Origin: JACDBE01 sp963714055
Lineage (GTDB): Bacteria; Actinomycetota; Acidimicrobiia; Spongiisociales; UBA5794
DNA length: 64,000 nt
Direction of reading: 5' to 3'
NCBI GenBank assembly: GCA_963714055.1
Contig: OY970227.1
Span: 1,240,001 to 1,304,000, forward strand
Below the pieces are notes generated by a model. It had not been told where the DNA came from and made no database searches. It worked only from the letters and a program-made list of their open reading frames with translations. Below are positions 1-7,759 of this stretch, piece after piece. The stretch's first letter is position 1; every line of letters begins with the position of its first letter. The translations under genes and the position numbers were made by a program.

Positions 1-3000
1 CTCGTCGACGTAGCGTTGGTGCCGGGCCACGTCCTCGGGCACCCCCATCCCGACCCATTCCTCGACCGCGGCGTCGTTCTGCTGACGGATCTCGGGCGGG
101 GCGAGGGTGTGCATGGTGGAGGCCAGCTCGCGGAAAGCAGCCCGGGTCGGCTCGATCACCCGCTCCAGCGCCTCGCTGGTCGGGTGTCGCAGGTACCAGC
201 GGGTCACCGCCTCGACCAGCTCGTCGATCCCGGAGAGGAGCCTTCGCTCGACGTCCGCGGTGATCGAGCCGAACAGGGCCTCGACCTCGGCCCACCGCTC
301 GGGGGCGTCGGTGACCGCACGGGCGATCTCATAGGCGCGCACCACCCGCTCGGGCCGGGTTCCGGCATCGGCCATCAGCCGTGACACGAAGGTGATCCCC
401 TGGGAGTTGAGCACCTCGTTGGCGAGGATGGTGGCGACCAGCTCCCGGCGCAGCGGATGCTGTTCGATGAGGTCGCCGAACCGCTCCACCACCACGTCGG
501 GAAAGTACCGCGCCAGTTTCGGGTCGAAGACCGGGTCGTCGGGCAGGTCGGAGTCGAGCACGTAGCTGCGCAGATCGCGCTTGGCATACGCCAGCAGGAC
601 CGCCAGCTCAGGGCTGGTCATCCCTGCCCCTGCCCTGGCCCGCTCGGTCATGTCCTCGGTGGTGGGCAGCAGCTCGATCCGCCGGTTGAGCAGGCCATCG
701 GCCTCCAGCTCGACCATCAGGTCCTCGTAGGCCTCGGTGCGGGCACCCGAGCCGGCCTGCTCCTGCCCGAGGATCTGGGCCTGGAGGAAGTTGTCGTACA
801 GGATCCGGGTGACGACGTCACCCACCACCGCCGCCACCAGCTCGTCGCGGGCCTCCCGGTCGAGGTCCCCCCGCTCTTCGGCCAGTCCGAGGAGGATCTT
901 GAGGTTGACCTCCCGGTCAGAGCAGTGGACCCCGGCCGAGTTGTCGATGAAGTCGGTGTTGATCCGCCCGCCCGCCTCGGCGTACTCGATGCGGCCCAGC
1001 TGGGTGAAGCCGAGGTTGCCGCCTTCTCCCACCACCTTGCACCGCAGCTCGGCGGCGTCGAGCCTGACGGCGTCGTTGACCCGGTCGCCCACCTGCTCGT
1101 GGGTCTCCCGGGTGGCCTTGACGTAGGTGCCGATCCCGCCGTTCCAGAGAAGGTCGACCGGCGCCGCCAGGATCGCCCGGATGACCTCGTCGGGAGTGAG
1201 CTGCGCCGTGTCGTGCACCCCGAGCGCCTCCATCGCCTGGGAGGACAGCTCGATCCGCTTGACGCTGCGGGGGTAAACGCCGCCCCCGGGCGAGATGAGG
1301 TCGGCGTCGTAGTCCTGCCAGGAGGAACGGGGCAGCTCGGCGAGGCGTCGTCGCTCGGCGAAGGCGGCCTCGGGGTCGGGGTCGGGGTCGATGAAGATGT
1401 CGCGGTGGTCGAAGGCGGCGACCAGCCGGATCGTCGACGAGAGCAGCATCCCGTTGCCGAACACGTCTCCCGACATGTCGCCGATGCCCACCACGGTGAT
1501 CGCCTCGGCCTGGGTGTCGATCCCGATCTCGCGAAAGTGCCACTTCACCGACTCCCAGGCGCCCCTGGCGGTGATCCCCAGGGCCTTGTGGTCGTACCCG
1601 GCGGATCCTCCCGAGGCGAAGGCGTCGCCGAGCCAGAACCGGTAGGCGGCGGCGATGCCGTTGGCTGTGTCCGAGAAGCTGGCGGTTCCCTTGTCGGCGG
1701 CGACCACCAGGTACGGGTCGTCCTCGTCGTGGATCACGACATCGGGCGGATGCTCGACGCTGCCCGACACCAGGTTGTCGGTGAGGTCGAGGAGCCCGGC
1801 GATGAAGGTCCGGTAGGCGGCGAGCACCGCCTCGCCCAGCTTCCCGGGGTCGCTCGGGGGCCGGCGCAACACGAACCCGCCTTTCGATCCCGTCGGGACG
1901 ATGACTGCGTTCTTGGTCATCTGTGCCTTCATCAGCCCGAGGACCTCGGTGCGGTAGTCCTCGCGCCGCGTCGACCAGCGGATGCCGCCGCGCGCCACCC
2001 GCCCGCCGCGCAGGTGGATCCCCTCGACATCAGGGTGGTACACGAAGATCTCGAAGAGCGGGGCCGGGAGCGGCATCCCCGGCACGTCGGCGGAGCGGAA
2101 CTTGAAGGCGAGCGACCCGCGGTCGGGGCGGTAGGCGTTGGTACGGACCGTGGCCTGGATCAGCCCCAGCATCGCCCGCAGGATCCGGTCCTCGTCGAGC
2201 GACGACACCGCGTCGAGCTGGGCCAGGATCCGGGCGGTTATCTCTGCCTCGGCGGCGGCGCCCTCCTCCCCGCCCCGCGCCGGGTCGAAGCGCTGCTCGA
2301 AGAGGTCGACCAGGGCGCGGGCGATGGTGGAGTGCGCCACCAAGGCGTCGTTCACGTAATCGGCGGCGAAGGTGAGCCTGACCCGCCGCCAGTAGGTGCG
2401 GTAGGCGATGAGGATCTGTAGCTGGTGGTAGGTGAGGTCGGTGGAGAGGATCAGCCGGTGGATCGAGTCCGTCTCGGTCTCGCCGTAGAGCACGGCGGTC
2501 ACCGTCTCCACCACCCGCTCGCTGCACGCGCCGAGGTTGACCTGCTTGCCGTTGGGGTCGAGGACACCGAAGTCGTGGATCACGGTGTCCTTGTCGGTGA
2601 GCAGCCTCGTCGGCACCTCCTCGACGACCTGCAGCCCGAGCGCCTCGAGGGTGGGCATCACCTCCGAGAGCATCATCTTCCCGTCGGCGCGGTACACCGC
2701 CAGCCGGGTCAGCGGCTGCGGCCCGCCGGGCTCGTTCTGGAGGCCGACGACGGGTCGGCCGTGCCGGTCGGCGAGCTCCTGCAGCTTGACCAGGTCGCCC
2801 ACCACCAGCTCGGGGTCGACCGAGTTGCGGTAGTAGTCGGGGAACTGCGACGTCCACCGCTCGGCGAGCGCCTCGCCCCGGTCGGCGCCGAGCTGCTCCA
2901 CGGCCAGCTCGGTGATCCGCTCGTCCCACGTCTTGGTGATGTCGAGGACCTCGGCCTCCAGGCTGCGGAAGTCGACACTGGGCACCTGGCTCTCGGTGAT

Positions 3001-4422
3001 CCAGACGGTGAAGTGGAGCCGGGCGGTGTCGGTCTCCCCCAGGGCGAGCCGGTAGTCGACCGAGGAGCCGTTGAAGCGCTCCTGGAAGAGGTCCTGGAGG
3101 CGGCGGCGCATGGCCGCGTTGAACCGGTCCCGGGGCATCACCACCAGCAACGAGACCGACCGCTGGAGGAGGTCACGACGGAGGAAGAGCCTGACCTGCT
3201 CGCGCTCCTGGAGCTCGACCAGTCCCACCATGGAGCGACGAATGTCCTCGGTCGGGGTGGCGAACAGCTCGTCCTTGGGGAAACTCTCGAAGAGCTGGAC
3301 CAGCTCCTTGTAGTAGTGCGACCCCTCCATGGTGTCCTCGGCCTCGAGGATCTGGGTGAGCTTGGAGCGGAGGATCGGGATGTGCGAGACCGGCGCCATG
3401 TACGCCTTGGAGGTGAACAGCCCGAGCATCCGGTTCTCGCCGTTCACCTGGCCGTCGAGGCCGATTCGTCGTACCCCGATGTAGTCGAGCTTGGCCCGGC
3501 GATGGACCCGGGAGACGCCGTTGGTCTTGGTGATCACCACCAGGTTGCCGCTCTCGTACCGGGCGCGCAGCTCCGGGTTGAGGTCGTCGAGCAGGACCGG
3601 CTCGGCGAAGGCGGACTGTCCGGCGTCGGTGAGGATGCCCAGGCCGGAGTCGGGCACCGCCATCACCGCCCGGCCGTCGGGCGTGTCCACCATCCGGTAC
3701 TCCCGGTAGCCGAGGAACACGAAGTTGTCGTCGAGCAGCCACTCCAGGAAGGCGACCGCCTCGGTGACCTCGGCCTGGTCGTATCGGGCGCTGCTCTCCT
3801 TGGCGGCCTTGATCATCCGGAAGACGGCGCCCTGCATGGGCTCGAAGTCGATGACCGCTCGGCGCACGTCGCGCAGCACGATGCCGATCTGTTTGGTGAG
3901 CTGGTCTCTCTCCTCTTCGGTGAGCCGGCGGCTCAGCTCGTAGTGCTGCAACGACTCCCGGTTGGGGGCGGTGCGGGTGGGGAGGATGGAGGCGATACGG
4001 CCGTCCGGGCCACGTTGGATGCCGAGCACCGGGTGGAACACGCGGTCGATCGTGTGACCTCTCGCCTGGATCTCGTTGGTCACCGAGTCGATGAGAAAGG
4101 CCATGTCCGGGCAGAGGACCTCGACCACGGTGCCACCCGGCTCGTAGCCGTGCTCCGCCATGGTCGGCGTGAAGACGCGGACGTCCTGGGCGTTGGCGTC
4201 GTAGGCGTCGCTGAAGTCGAACACCGACAGCACCTGGGCGACGATCTGGTCGGTCGGGGTCAGCGTCAGATAGTCGAGGGGGACCCGGTTGAGGTACCGG
4301 CGGGCGAACTGGCCGATGACGTCGGCATCGGCGTCCCCCCGGGCGGCGCCCGCCTTGGCAATGGTCTCGCAGAGCCCCTCGACGGCCACGTCGCGTGGCT
4401 CCACCGTCCCCAGCGTGCTCAC
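1..4422 (-). CDS. gdh: NAD-specific glutamate dehydrogenase, large (180 kDa) type, C-terminus cut by window edge
   Basis: Oxidatively deaminates glutamate to 2-oxoglutarate using NAD; cytoplasmic. One uninterrupted frame of 1474 codons starts at a GTG (VSTLGTVEPRD) and runs off the left edge; the family is normally about 1600 residues, so only the C-terminal end is missing. The conserved dehydrogenase core is visible near residues 800-840 (RGGIRWSTRREDYRTEVLG, then KAQMTKNAVIVPTGSKGGF), and GDMSGDVFGNGML lies near residue 980. The long N-terminal regulatory half, typical of the large GDH class, is present. The many antisense reading frames over this region are GC-driven shadows. There is no strong Shine-Dalgarno sequence before the GTG, so the exact start is slightly uncertain, but the gene identity is secure. 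Confidence 0.95.
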   Translation of the reverse strand, partial: MSTLGTVEPRDVAVEGLCETIAKAGAARGDADADVIGQFARRYLNRVPLDYLTLTPTDQIVAQVLSVFDFSDAYDANAQDVRVFTPTMAEHGYEPGGTVVEVLCPDMAFLIDSVTNEIQARGHTIDRVFHPVLGIQRGPDGRIASILPTRTAPNRESLQHYELSRRLTEEERDQLTKQIGIVLRDVRRAVIDFEPMQGAVFRMIKAAKESSARYDQAEVTEAVAFLEWLLDDNFVFLGYREYRMVDTPDGRAVMAVPDSGLGILTDAGQSAFAEPVLLDDLNPELRARYESGNLVVITKTNGVSRVHRRAKLDYIGVRRIGLDGQVNGENRMLGLFTSKAYMAPVSHIPILRSKLTQILEAEDTMEGSHYYKELVQLFESFPKDELFATPTEDIRRSMVGLVELQEREQVRLFLRRDLLQRSVSLLVVMPRDRFNAAMRRRLQDLFQERFNGSSVDYRLALGETDTARLHFTVWITESQVPSVDFRSLEAEVLDITKTWDERITELAVEQLGADRGEALAERWTSQFPDYYRNSVDPELVVGDLVKLQELADRHGRPVVGLQNEPGGPQPLTRLAVYRADGKMMLSEVMPTLEALGLQVVEEVPTRLLTDKDTVIHDFGVLDPNGKQVNLGACSERVVETVTAVLYGETETDSIHRLILSTDLTYHQLQILIAYRTYWRRVRLTFAADYVNDALVAHSTIARALVDLFEQRFDPARGGEEGAAAEAEITARILAQLDAVSSLDEDRILRAMLGLIQATVRTNAYRPDRGSLAFKFRSADVPGMPLPAPLFEIFVYHPDVEGIHLRGGRVARGGIRWSTRREDYRTEVLGLMKAQMTKNAVIVPTGSKGGFVLRRPPSDPGKLGEAVLAAYRTFIAGLLDLTDNLVSGSVEHPPDVVIHDEDDPYLVVAADKGTASFSDTANGIAAAYRFWLGDAFASGGSAGYDHKALGITARGAWESVKWHFREIGIDTQAEAITVVGIGDMSGDVFGNGMLLSSTIRLVAAFDHRDIFIDPDPDPEAAFAERRRLAELPRSSWQDYDADLISPGGGVYPRSVKRIELSSQAMEALGVHDTAQLTPDEVIRAILAAPVDLLWNGGIGTYVKATRETHEQVGDRVNDAVRLDAAELRCKVVGEGGNLGFTQLGRIEYAEAGGRINTDFIDNSAGVHCSDREVNLKILLGLAEERGDLDREARDELVAAVVGDVVTRILYDNFLQAQILGQEQAGSGARTEAYEDLMVELEADGLLNRRIELLPTTEDMTERARAGAGMTSPELAVLLAYAKRDLRSYVLDSDLPDDPVFDPKLARYFPDVVVERFGDLIEQHPLRRELVATILANEVLNSQGITFVSRLMADAGTRPERVVRAYEIARAVTDAPERWAEVEALFGSITADVERRLLSGIDELVEAVTRWYLRHPTSEALERVIEPTRAAFRELASTMHTLAPPEIRQQNDAAVEEWVGMGVPEDVARHQRYVDE

Positions 4423-4476
4423 CTGCTCAAGTTACCGCTCCCGGCACCAAAGGTGTGGCGATCATGGTGCATCCGT

Positions 4477-4617
4477 GCAACTTTGAGCGGTTTACCTCGG
4501 ATAGCGATGAAAAGTGCTCAAAGTTCGACTTGCTGGCCTGGGCGGCGATACCGACGCCACACATCGCAACTTTGAGCGAGTGGCGCCATCTGGTGGCGTC
4601 AATCGCTCAAAGTTCGC
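4477..4617. repeat. Two tandem palindromic elements with a shared AACTTTGAGC core
   Basis: Two successive inverted repeats lie between the two minus-strand genes. The first has core arms at 4479-4488 and 4516-4525 (AACTTTGAGC / GCTCAAAGTT). The second has arms at 4564-4579 and 4603-4617 around an inner near-palindrome (GGCGCCA...TGGCGTC), so 4564-4617 can fold into one long, almost uninterrupted hairpin. There is no T-run, so it is not an obvious intrinsic terminator, although it lies 3' of the flavoprotein gene. The arms are the same in both copies while the inner parts differ, as expected of a small repeated element. Confidence 0.7.
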
Positions 4618-4633
4618 AATTCAGTGGAAGGGG

Positions 4634-5917
4634 TCAGCTCTTGATGAGCGGGTCGGGGCCGACGGCCACCGCCCGCTCGATCACCCGGTACACCCGTTCC
4701 TCGATCCCCTGCTCCTCCGGTTCCAGAAGGTTCGCCATCACCTTGAGCGTCCACTCGAGGAGCGGGCGGGAGCGGATGCCGATCCGGGTGAGCCGGCGCA
4801 TCAGGGTCGGGTTGCCGATGGCGATGACGAAGGCGCGGGCGACCCGGTGGTAGGCGCCGTACTCGTCCTCGACTTGGCGCGGGTAGCGCTGGAGGATGGT
4901 CAGGTCGTCGGCGGCGAGGGCGTCGGCGATGTGCCGGGCCGCCGCCCTCCCGGTCTCGTAGGCGTAGTCGATCCCCTCCCCGTTGAACGGGTTCACCGCC
5001 CCGGCGGCGTCACCGATCGCCAGCCAGTTCCGCCCGGCCCTCGGCCCCACCGAGAACGCCATCGGCAACTTGCCGCCGACCGGGTCGGTGAGCTGCTCGG
5101 TCTCCCCCCAGTGGTCGGGGAGGTCGGCCACGTAGGCGTCGAGGACGTGCGACGTGTTCACGTCGCGCCAGCCCCGGAACGTCGAGATCACCCCCACCCC
5201 GACGTTGATCGCACCGTCGCCCAGCGGGAACACCCACCCGTAACCGGGCAGGGAGCGGCCCTCCGAGTCGCGGATGTCGAGCTGGCTCTCCAGGAACGGG
5301 TCCGTGGAGTTGGAGCTCGACCAGTAGCCCCGCACCGCCAGCCCGTAGGGGTAGTCCTTGCGGCGGGCGGTGCCCAGCGCCCTGCCGAAACGGGCCAGCG
5401 ACCCGTCTGCGATCACCACCACCCTGGGATGGACCGCCACCGTGGAGGCGCCGCCGTCACCGTCCTGCTCGGTCAGGGTGACCCCGTTGAGCCGCCCGTC
5501 CTCGATGACCGGGGTCGCCTCGGTGCGTTGCCGGATCACCGCCCCCTGCTTCTCGGCCAGCATCGCCACCTGCAGGTCGAGGTCGGAACGCCGGATCACC
5601 GCACCCCAACTCGGGTACACCGTGTGCTCCGGCCACGGGATCTCCATGGTCAGCTCGCCTGCGTAGGACCGCAGCCCGGTGATGCGATGCAGCTCGGGGA
5701 CGTCGAAATCGAATCCCATGTCGATGAGCTGTTTGACCGCCCGCGGGGTCAACCCATCCCCGCAGGTCTTGTCGCGGGGGTAGCTCTTCTTCTCGGCGAC
5801 CACCACGTCGAGCCCGTCGCGGGCCATCCAGTACGCCGCCGCCGCCCCGGCCGGCCCGCCGCCGACGACGAGCACGTCCGGCGAGGCCACATCGTCTGGT
5901 TGGGTGGGGGCGGTCAT
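4634..5917 (-). CDS. Geranylgeranyl reductase family FAD-dependent oxidoreductase
   Basis: Flavoprotein of 427 residues in the geranylgeranyl reductase family, whose actinobacterial members saturate isoprenoid double bonds, for example in the menaquinone side chain (MenJ-like). The N-terminal FAD motif is at residues 15-30 (VLVVGGGPAGAAAAYW). The family signature DKTCGDGLTPRAVK follows near residue 50. The second FAD contact motif GDAAGAVNPFNGEGIDYA is near residue 300. The length is normal and there is no frame break. Menaquinone reduction would fit the quinol-oxidising operon 5 kb away, but the substrate cannot be read from the sequence. Confidence 0.85.
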   Translation of the reverse strand: MTAPTQPDDVASPDVLVVGGGPAGAAAAYWMARDGLDVVVAEKKSYPRDKTCGDGLTPRAVKQLIDMGFDFDVPELHRITGLRSYAGELTMEIPWPEHTVYPSWGAVIRRSDLDLQVAMLAEKQGAVIRQRTEATPVIEDGRLNGVTLTEQDGDGGASTVAVHPRVVVIADGSLARFGRALGTARRKDYPYGLAVRGYWSSSNSTDPFLESQLDIRDSEGRSLPGYGWVFPLGDGAINVGVGVISTFRGWRDVNTSHVLDAYVADLPDHWGETEQLTDPVGGKLPMAFSVGPRAGRNWLAIGDAAGAVNPFNGEGIDYAYETGRAAARHIADALAADDLTILQRYPRQVEDEYGAYHRVARAFVIAIGNPTLMRRLTRIGIRSRPLLEWTLKVMANLLEPEEQGIEERVYRVIERAVAVGPDPLIKS

Positions 5918-5972
5918 CGACCGTCAGGTTAGGGGGGCCGAGCCACCCTCGACTAAGTACGTGGCTCCGGCG

Positions 5973-6402
5973 TCAAGCCTCAAGGGGATGGCGCCAGCGA
6001 AGGTCGGCGAAACGGGCGAAGCCACGGTCGGCGCTGATCCAGGTGGCGTTGTTCTCGACGGCGTACGCCGCCAGGTGAGCATCGCCGATGTCATCGCCAC
6101 GAGCCCCGATGGCACCCGCCAGGCGCTCGAAGACGTTCCAATGTCGCTCTCCGGTCGGAGGAAGACGGCGGCCGGCGTGGAGAGCAGCTCGCCGATCATG
6201 CCCCAGGCCTCCGCGGGGGTCGTCGGCTCGGTGAAGATGCGCCGGTTGGTGATCACCCTGAGGAAGCCGGCCAAACGACATCGGCGAGACCGAGCGGTTC
6301 GGAGTCGTTCGCATACTCCTCGAGAAGCGCTCGGTAGACGGAGTGCTCGGGCATGTCGGCGCGGTTCGCATAGACCAGGACGTTGACGTCAACGCAGCGC
6401 AT
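5973..6402 (-). pseudogene. vapC: VapC-type PIN-domain toxin, disrupted by two frameshifts
   Basis: PIN-domain ribonuclease toxin partner of the upstream VapB. The ATG at 6402 overlaps the antitoxin stop and opens MRCVDVNVLVYANRAD, the first acidic PIN motif. The frame fails near 6283, in a run of T (on the coding strand), where one missing base would give the expected ADVVLAGFLRVITNRR. It fails again near 6148, where one missing G would restore RPGERHWNVFERL. The C-terminal part, with GDDIGDAHLAAYA and SADRGFARF (later PIN acids), then continues to 5973. Read through, the protein would be about 145 residues, normal for VapC. Either the toxin is inactivated or the sequence has two single-base deletions. 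Confidence 0.8.
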
Positions 6403-6646
6403 CGAGCGGCGTCCCCTCGTCCAGCGCCTGGCGAACGGAGGCGTTCGACGCAAGGTCGACCCCGGGACGCAGCCCGCCCGAGCCGGAAGGCTTGACCCGG
6501 TACCGTTTCCGCTCGGCACGGTGCGCTGGGGTCAGACCGAGCCGCACCGCGTCCTCGAGGACGGCGGCCACCGTCCGCCCGGTCCTCGCTGCTCGCTCTT
6601 TCACGGCACGGTAGAGATCGTCGTCGATCCGAATAGTGGTGCGCAT
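6389..6646 (-). CDS. vapB: VapB-type ribbon-helix-helix antitoxin
   Basis: Small 85-residue antitoxin. The N-terminus MRTTIRIDDDLYRAVKERA is a typical ribbon-helix-helix DNA-binding beginning, expected to bind the operon promoter and to neutralise the PIN toxin through its C-terminal tail. Its stop codon overlaps the toxin ATG (TGCGTTGA versus ATGCGCTGC), the usual vapBC coupling. The gene is intact while the toxin is frame-broken. About 145 bp with no recognised feature separates it from the cytochrome gene stop at 6792. Confidence 0.85.
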   Translation of the reverse strand: MRTTIRIDDDLYRAVKERAARTGRTVAAVLEDAVRLGLTPAHRAERKRYRVKPSGSGGLRPGVDLASNASVRQALDEGTPLDALR

Positions 6647-6791
6647 GCTGGCATCTTGGCATCAGGCTGTGACGTAGAGGTGCCCAGGATCGCCGTTGAC
6701 GCCCGTCTGACTCAGTCCTCGGGGGAACGGGGCGCCGGCCCGGTTCCGGGTTGGCTACTCCGGCGTCCACATGGAGGTAGCCGGCAAGGAA

Positions 6792-7728
6792 TCACCCCGC
6801 GGCGGTCACCGGCTCCTCGGTGAGGCCGCAGTCGGACTCGGCCTCGGCCAGCTCCTCCTCGCCGAAGGCGACCCGCTCATAGAGCACCACGGCGGCGAGC
6901 TCCTCCTCGGTGAGCGCTTCCCCGAACGGGGGCATCACCCCGACGCCGCCGACCGGCTTCGCCGGTCGCCCCATAGGTGGGCTCGGGCCACCCGGACGAG
7001 CCCAGGCTGACCCAAGCGATGTGCCCGTCCTCGGCAGCGCACGACCCGGCGGGGAACGTCACCAGCACCGAGCCGCCGGCGAACCCGGGGCCGACGCCGC
7101 CGCCACCGGTGGCGCCGTGGCAGGAGGCGCACCGGGCGACGTACAGCTCTTCGCCCAGGGTGAAGAAGTCGACCTCGTCCTCGCCCCACGGGGCGCCGTC
7201 GCAGTTGACCGCCTCCCCGGTGGCCGGGTCGACGTCGAGCTGGCCGGCCTCGCCGCATCCCGGCCCGTCGGGGGCGAGCAGGGCGTAGAAGACGGCAACG
7301 GCGGGGATCACGAGGAAGGCGGCCGCCAGCCAGCGGGGGAACCCTCGCAACGCCGGGGCCCCTTGGGGGCCGGCGGGCTCCTCTGCCGCCGGGGGCTCGG
7401 CCTCCGCAGCGGCATCCTCGTCGGTCGCCTCGGATGTCAGGACCTCGACCTTGGGACCGGGCTCCTCGGCGGTCTCTGCGGTCTCGGCGGCTGTTTCGGC
7501 GGTGGTTTCCTCGGCGGCGGGGGCCTCTTCGCCCTCGGCCGTGGCCGCCCCGGCATCCGACGTCTCCGCCGACTCGGCCGCGTCCGGGGCGGCGTCCTCG
7601 CCCGCCCACTCGCGCAGCACTGCCTCGACGGTGGTGCCCTCCGCCTTCGCCCGGGCGGCGGCGGACCGCTCGATCATCGAGACGGGCAATCCCCGGATCT
7701 CGGCGACCTTCTTGAGCAGCTCCTCCAT
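6792..7728 (-). pseudogene. Membrane-anchored monohaem cytochrome c with N-terminal docking-like motif; frameshifted near its end
   Basis: Electron-transfer cytochrome c, probably partner of the CcoN/CcoO-like protein encoded 31 bp upstream on the same strand. In order: an N-terminal helical motif (IERSAAARAKAEG near residues 18-32) also found in the cytochrome b C-terminal subunit at 11.8 kb; a long Ala/Glu/Pro-rich linker (45-120); one membrane segment (about 130-150, WLAAAFLVIPAVAVFYALLA); and a cytochrome c domain with CASCH. The reading frame shifts near 6955: the natural continuation PVGGVGVMPPFGEALTEEELAAVV, with the expected Met-ligand region, is in another frame and ends at 6792, whereas the uncorrected frame ends in an Arg-rich tail. 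A single-base indel explains this, so the gene may be functional in the organism. Confidence 0.75.
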
Positions 7729-7759
7729 CAGCGCATGTCCCGGATCGTCATGGGTCGCC

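Noticed and set aside
457..4575. Long plus-strand open frames (654 and 716 codons) opposite the glutamate dehydrogenase
   Set aside because: Low-complexity, His/Gly/Arg/Val-rich translations antisense to a clear, conserved gene; typical of GC-rich codon bias.
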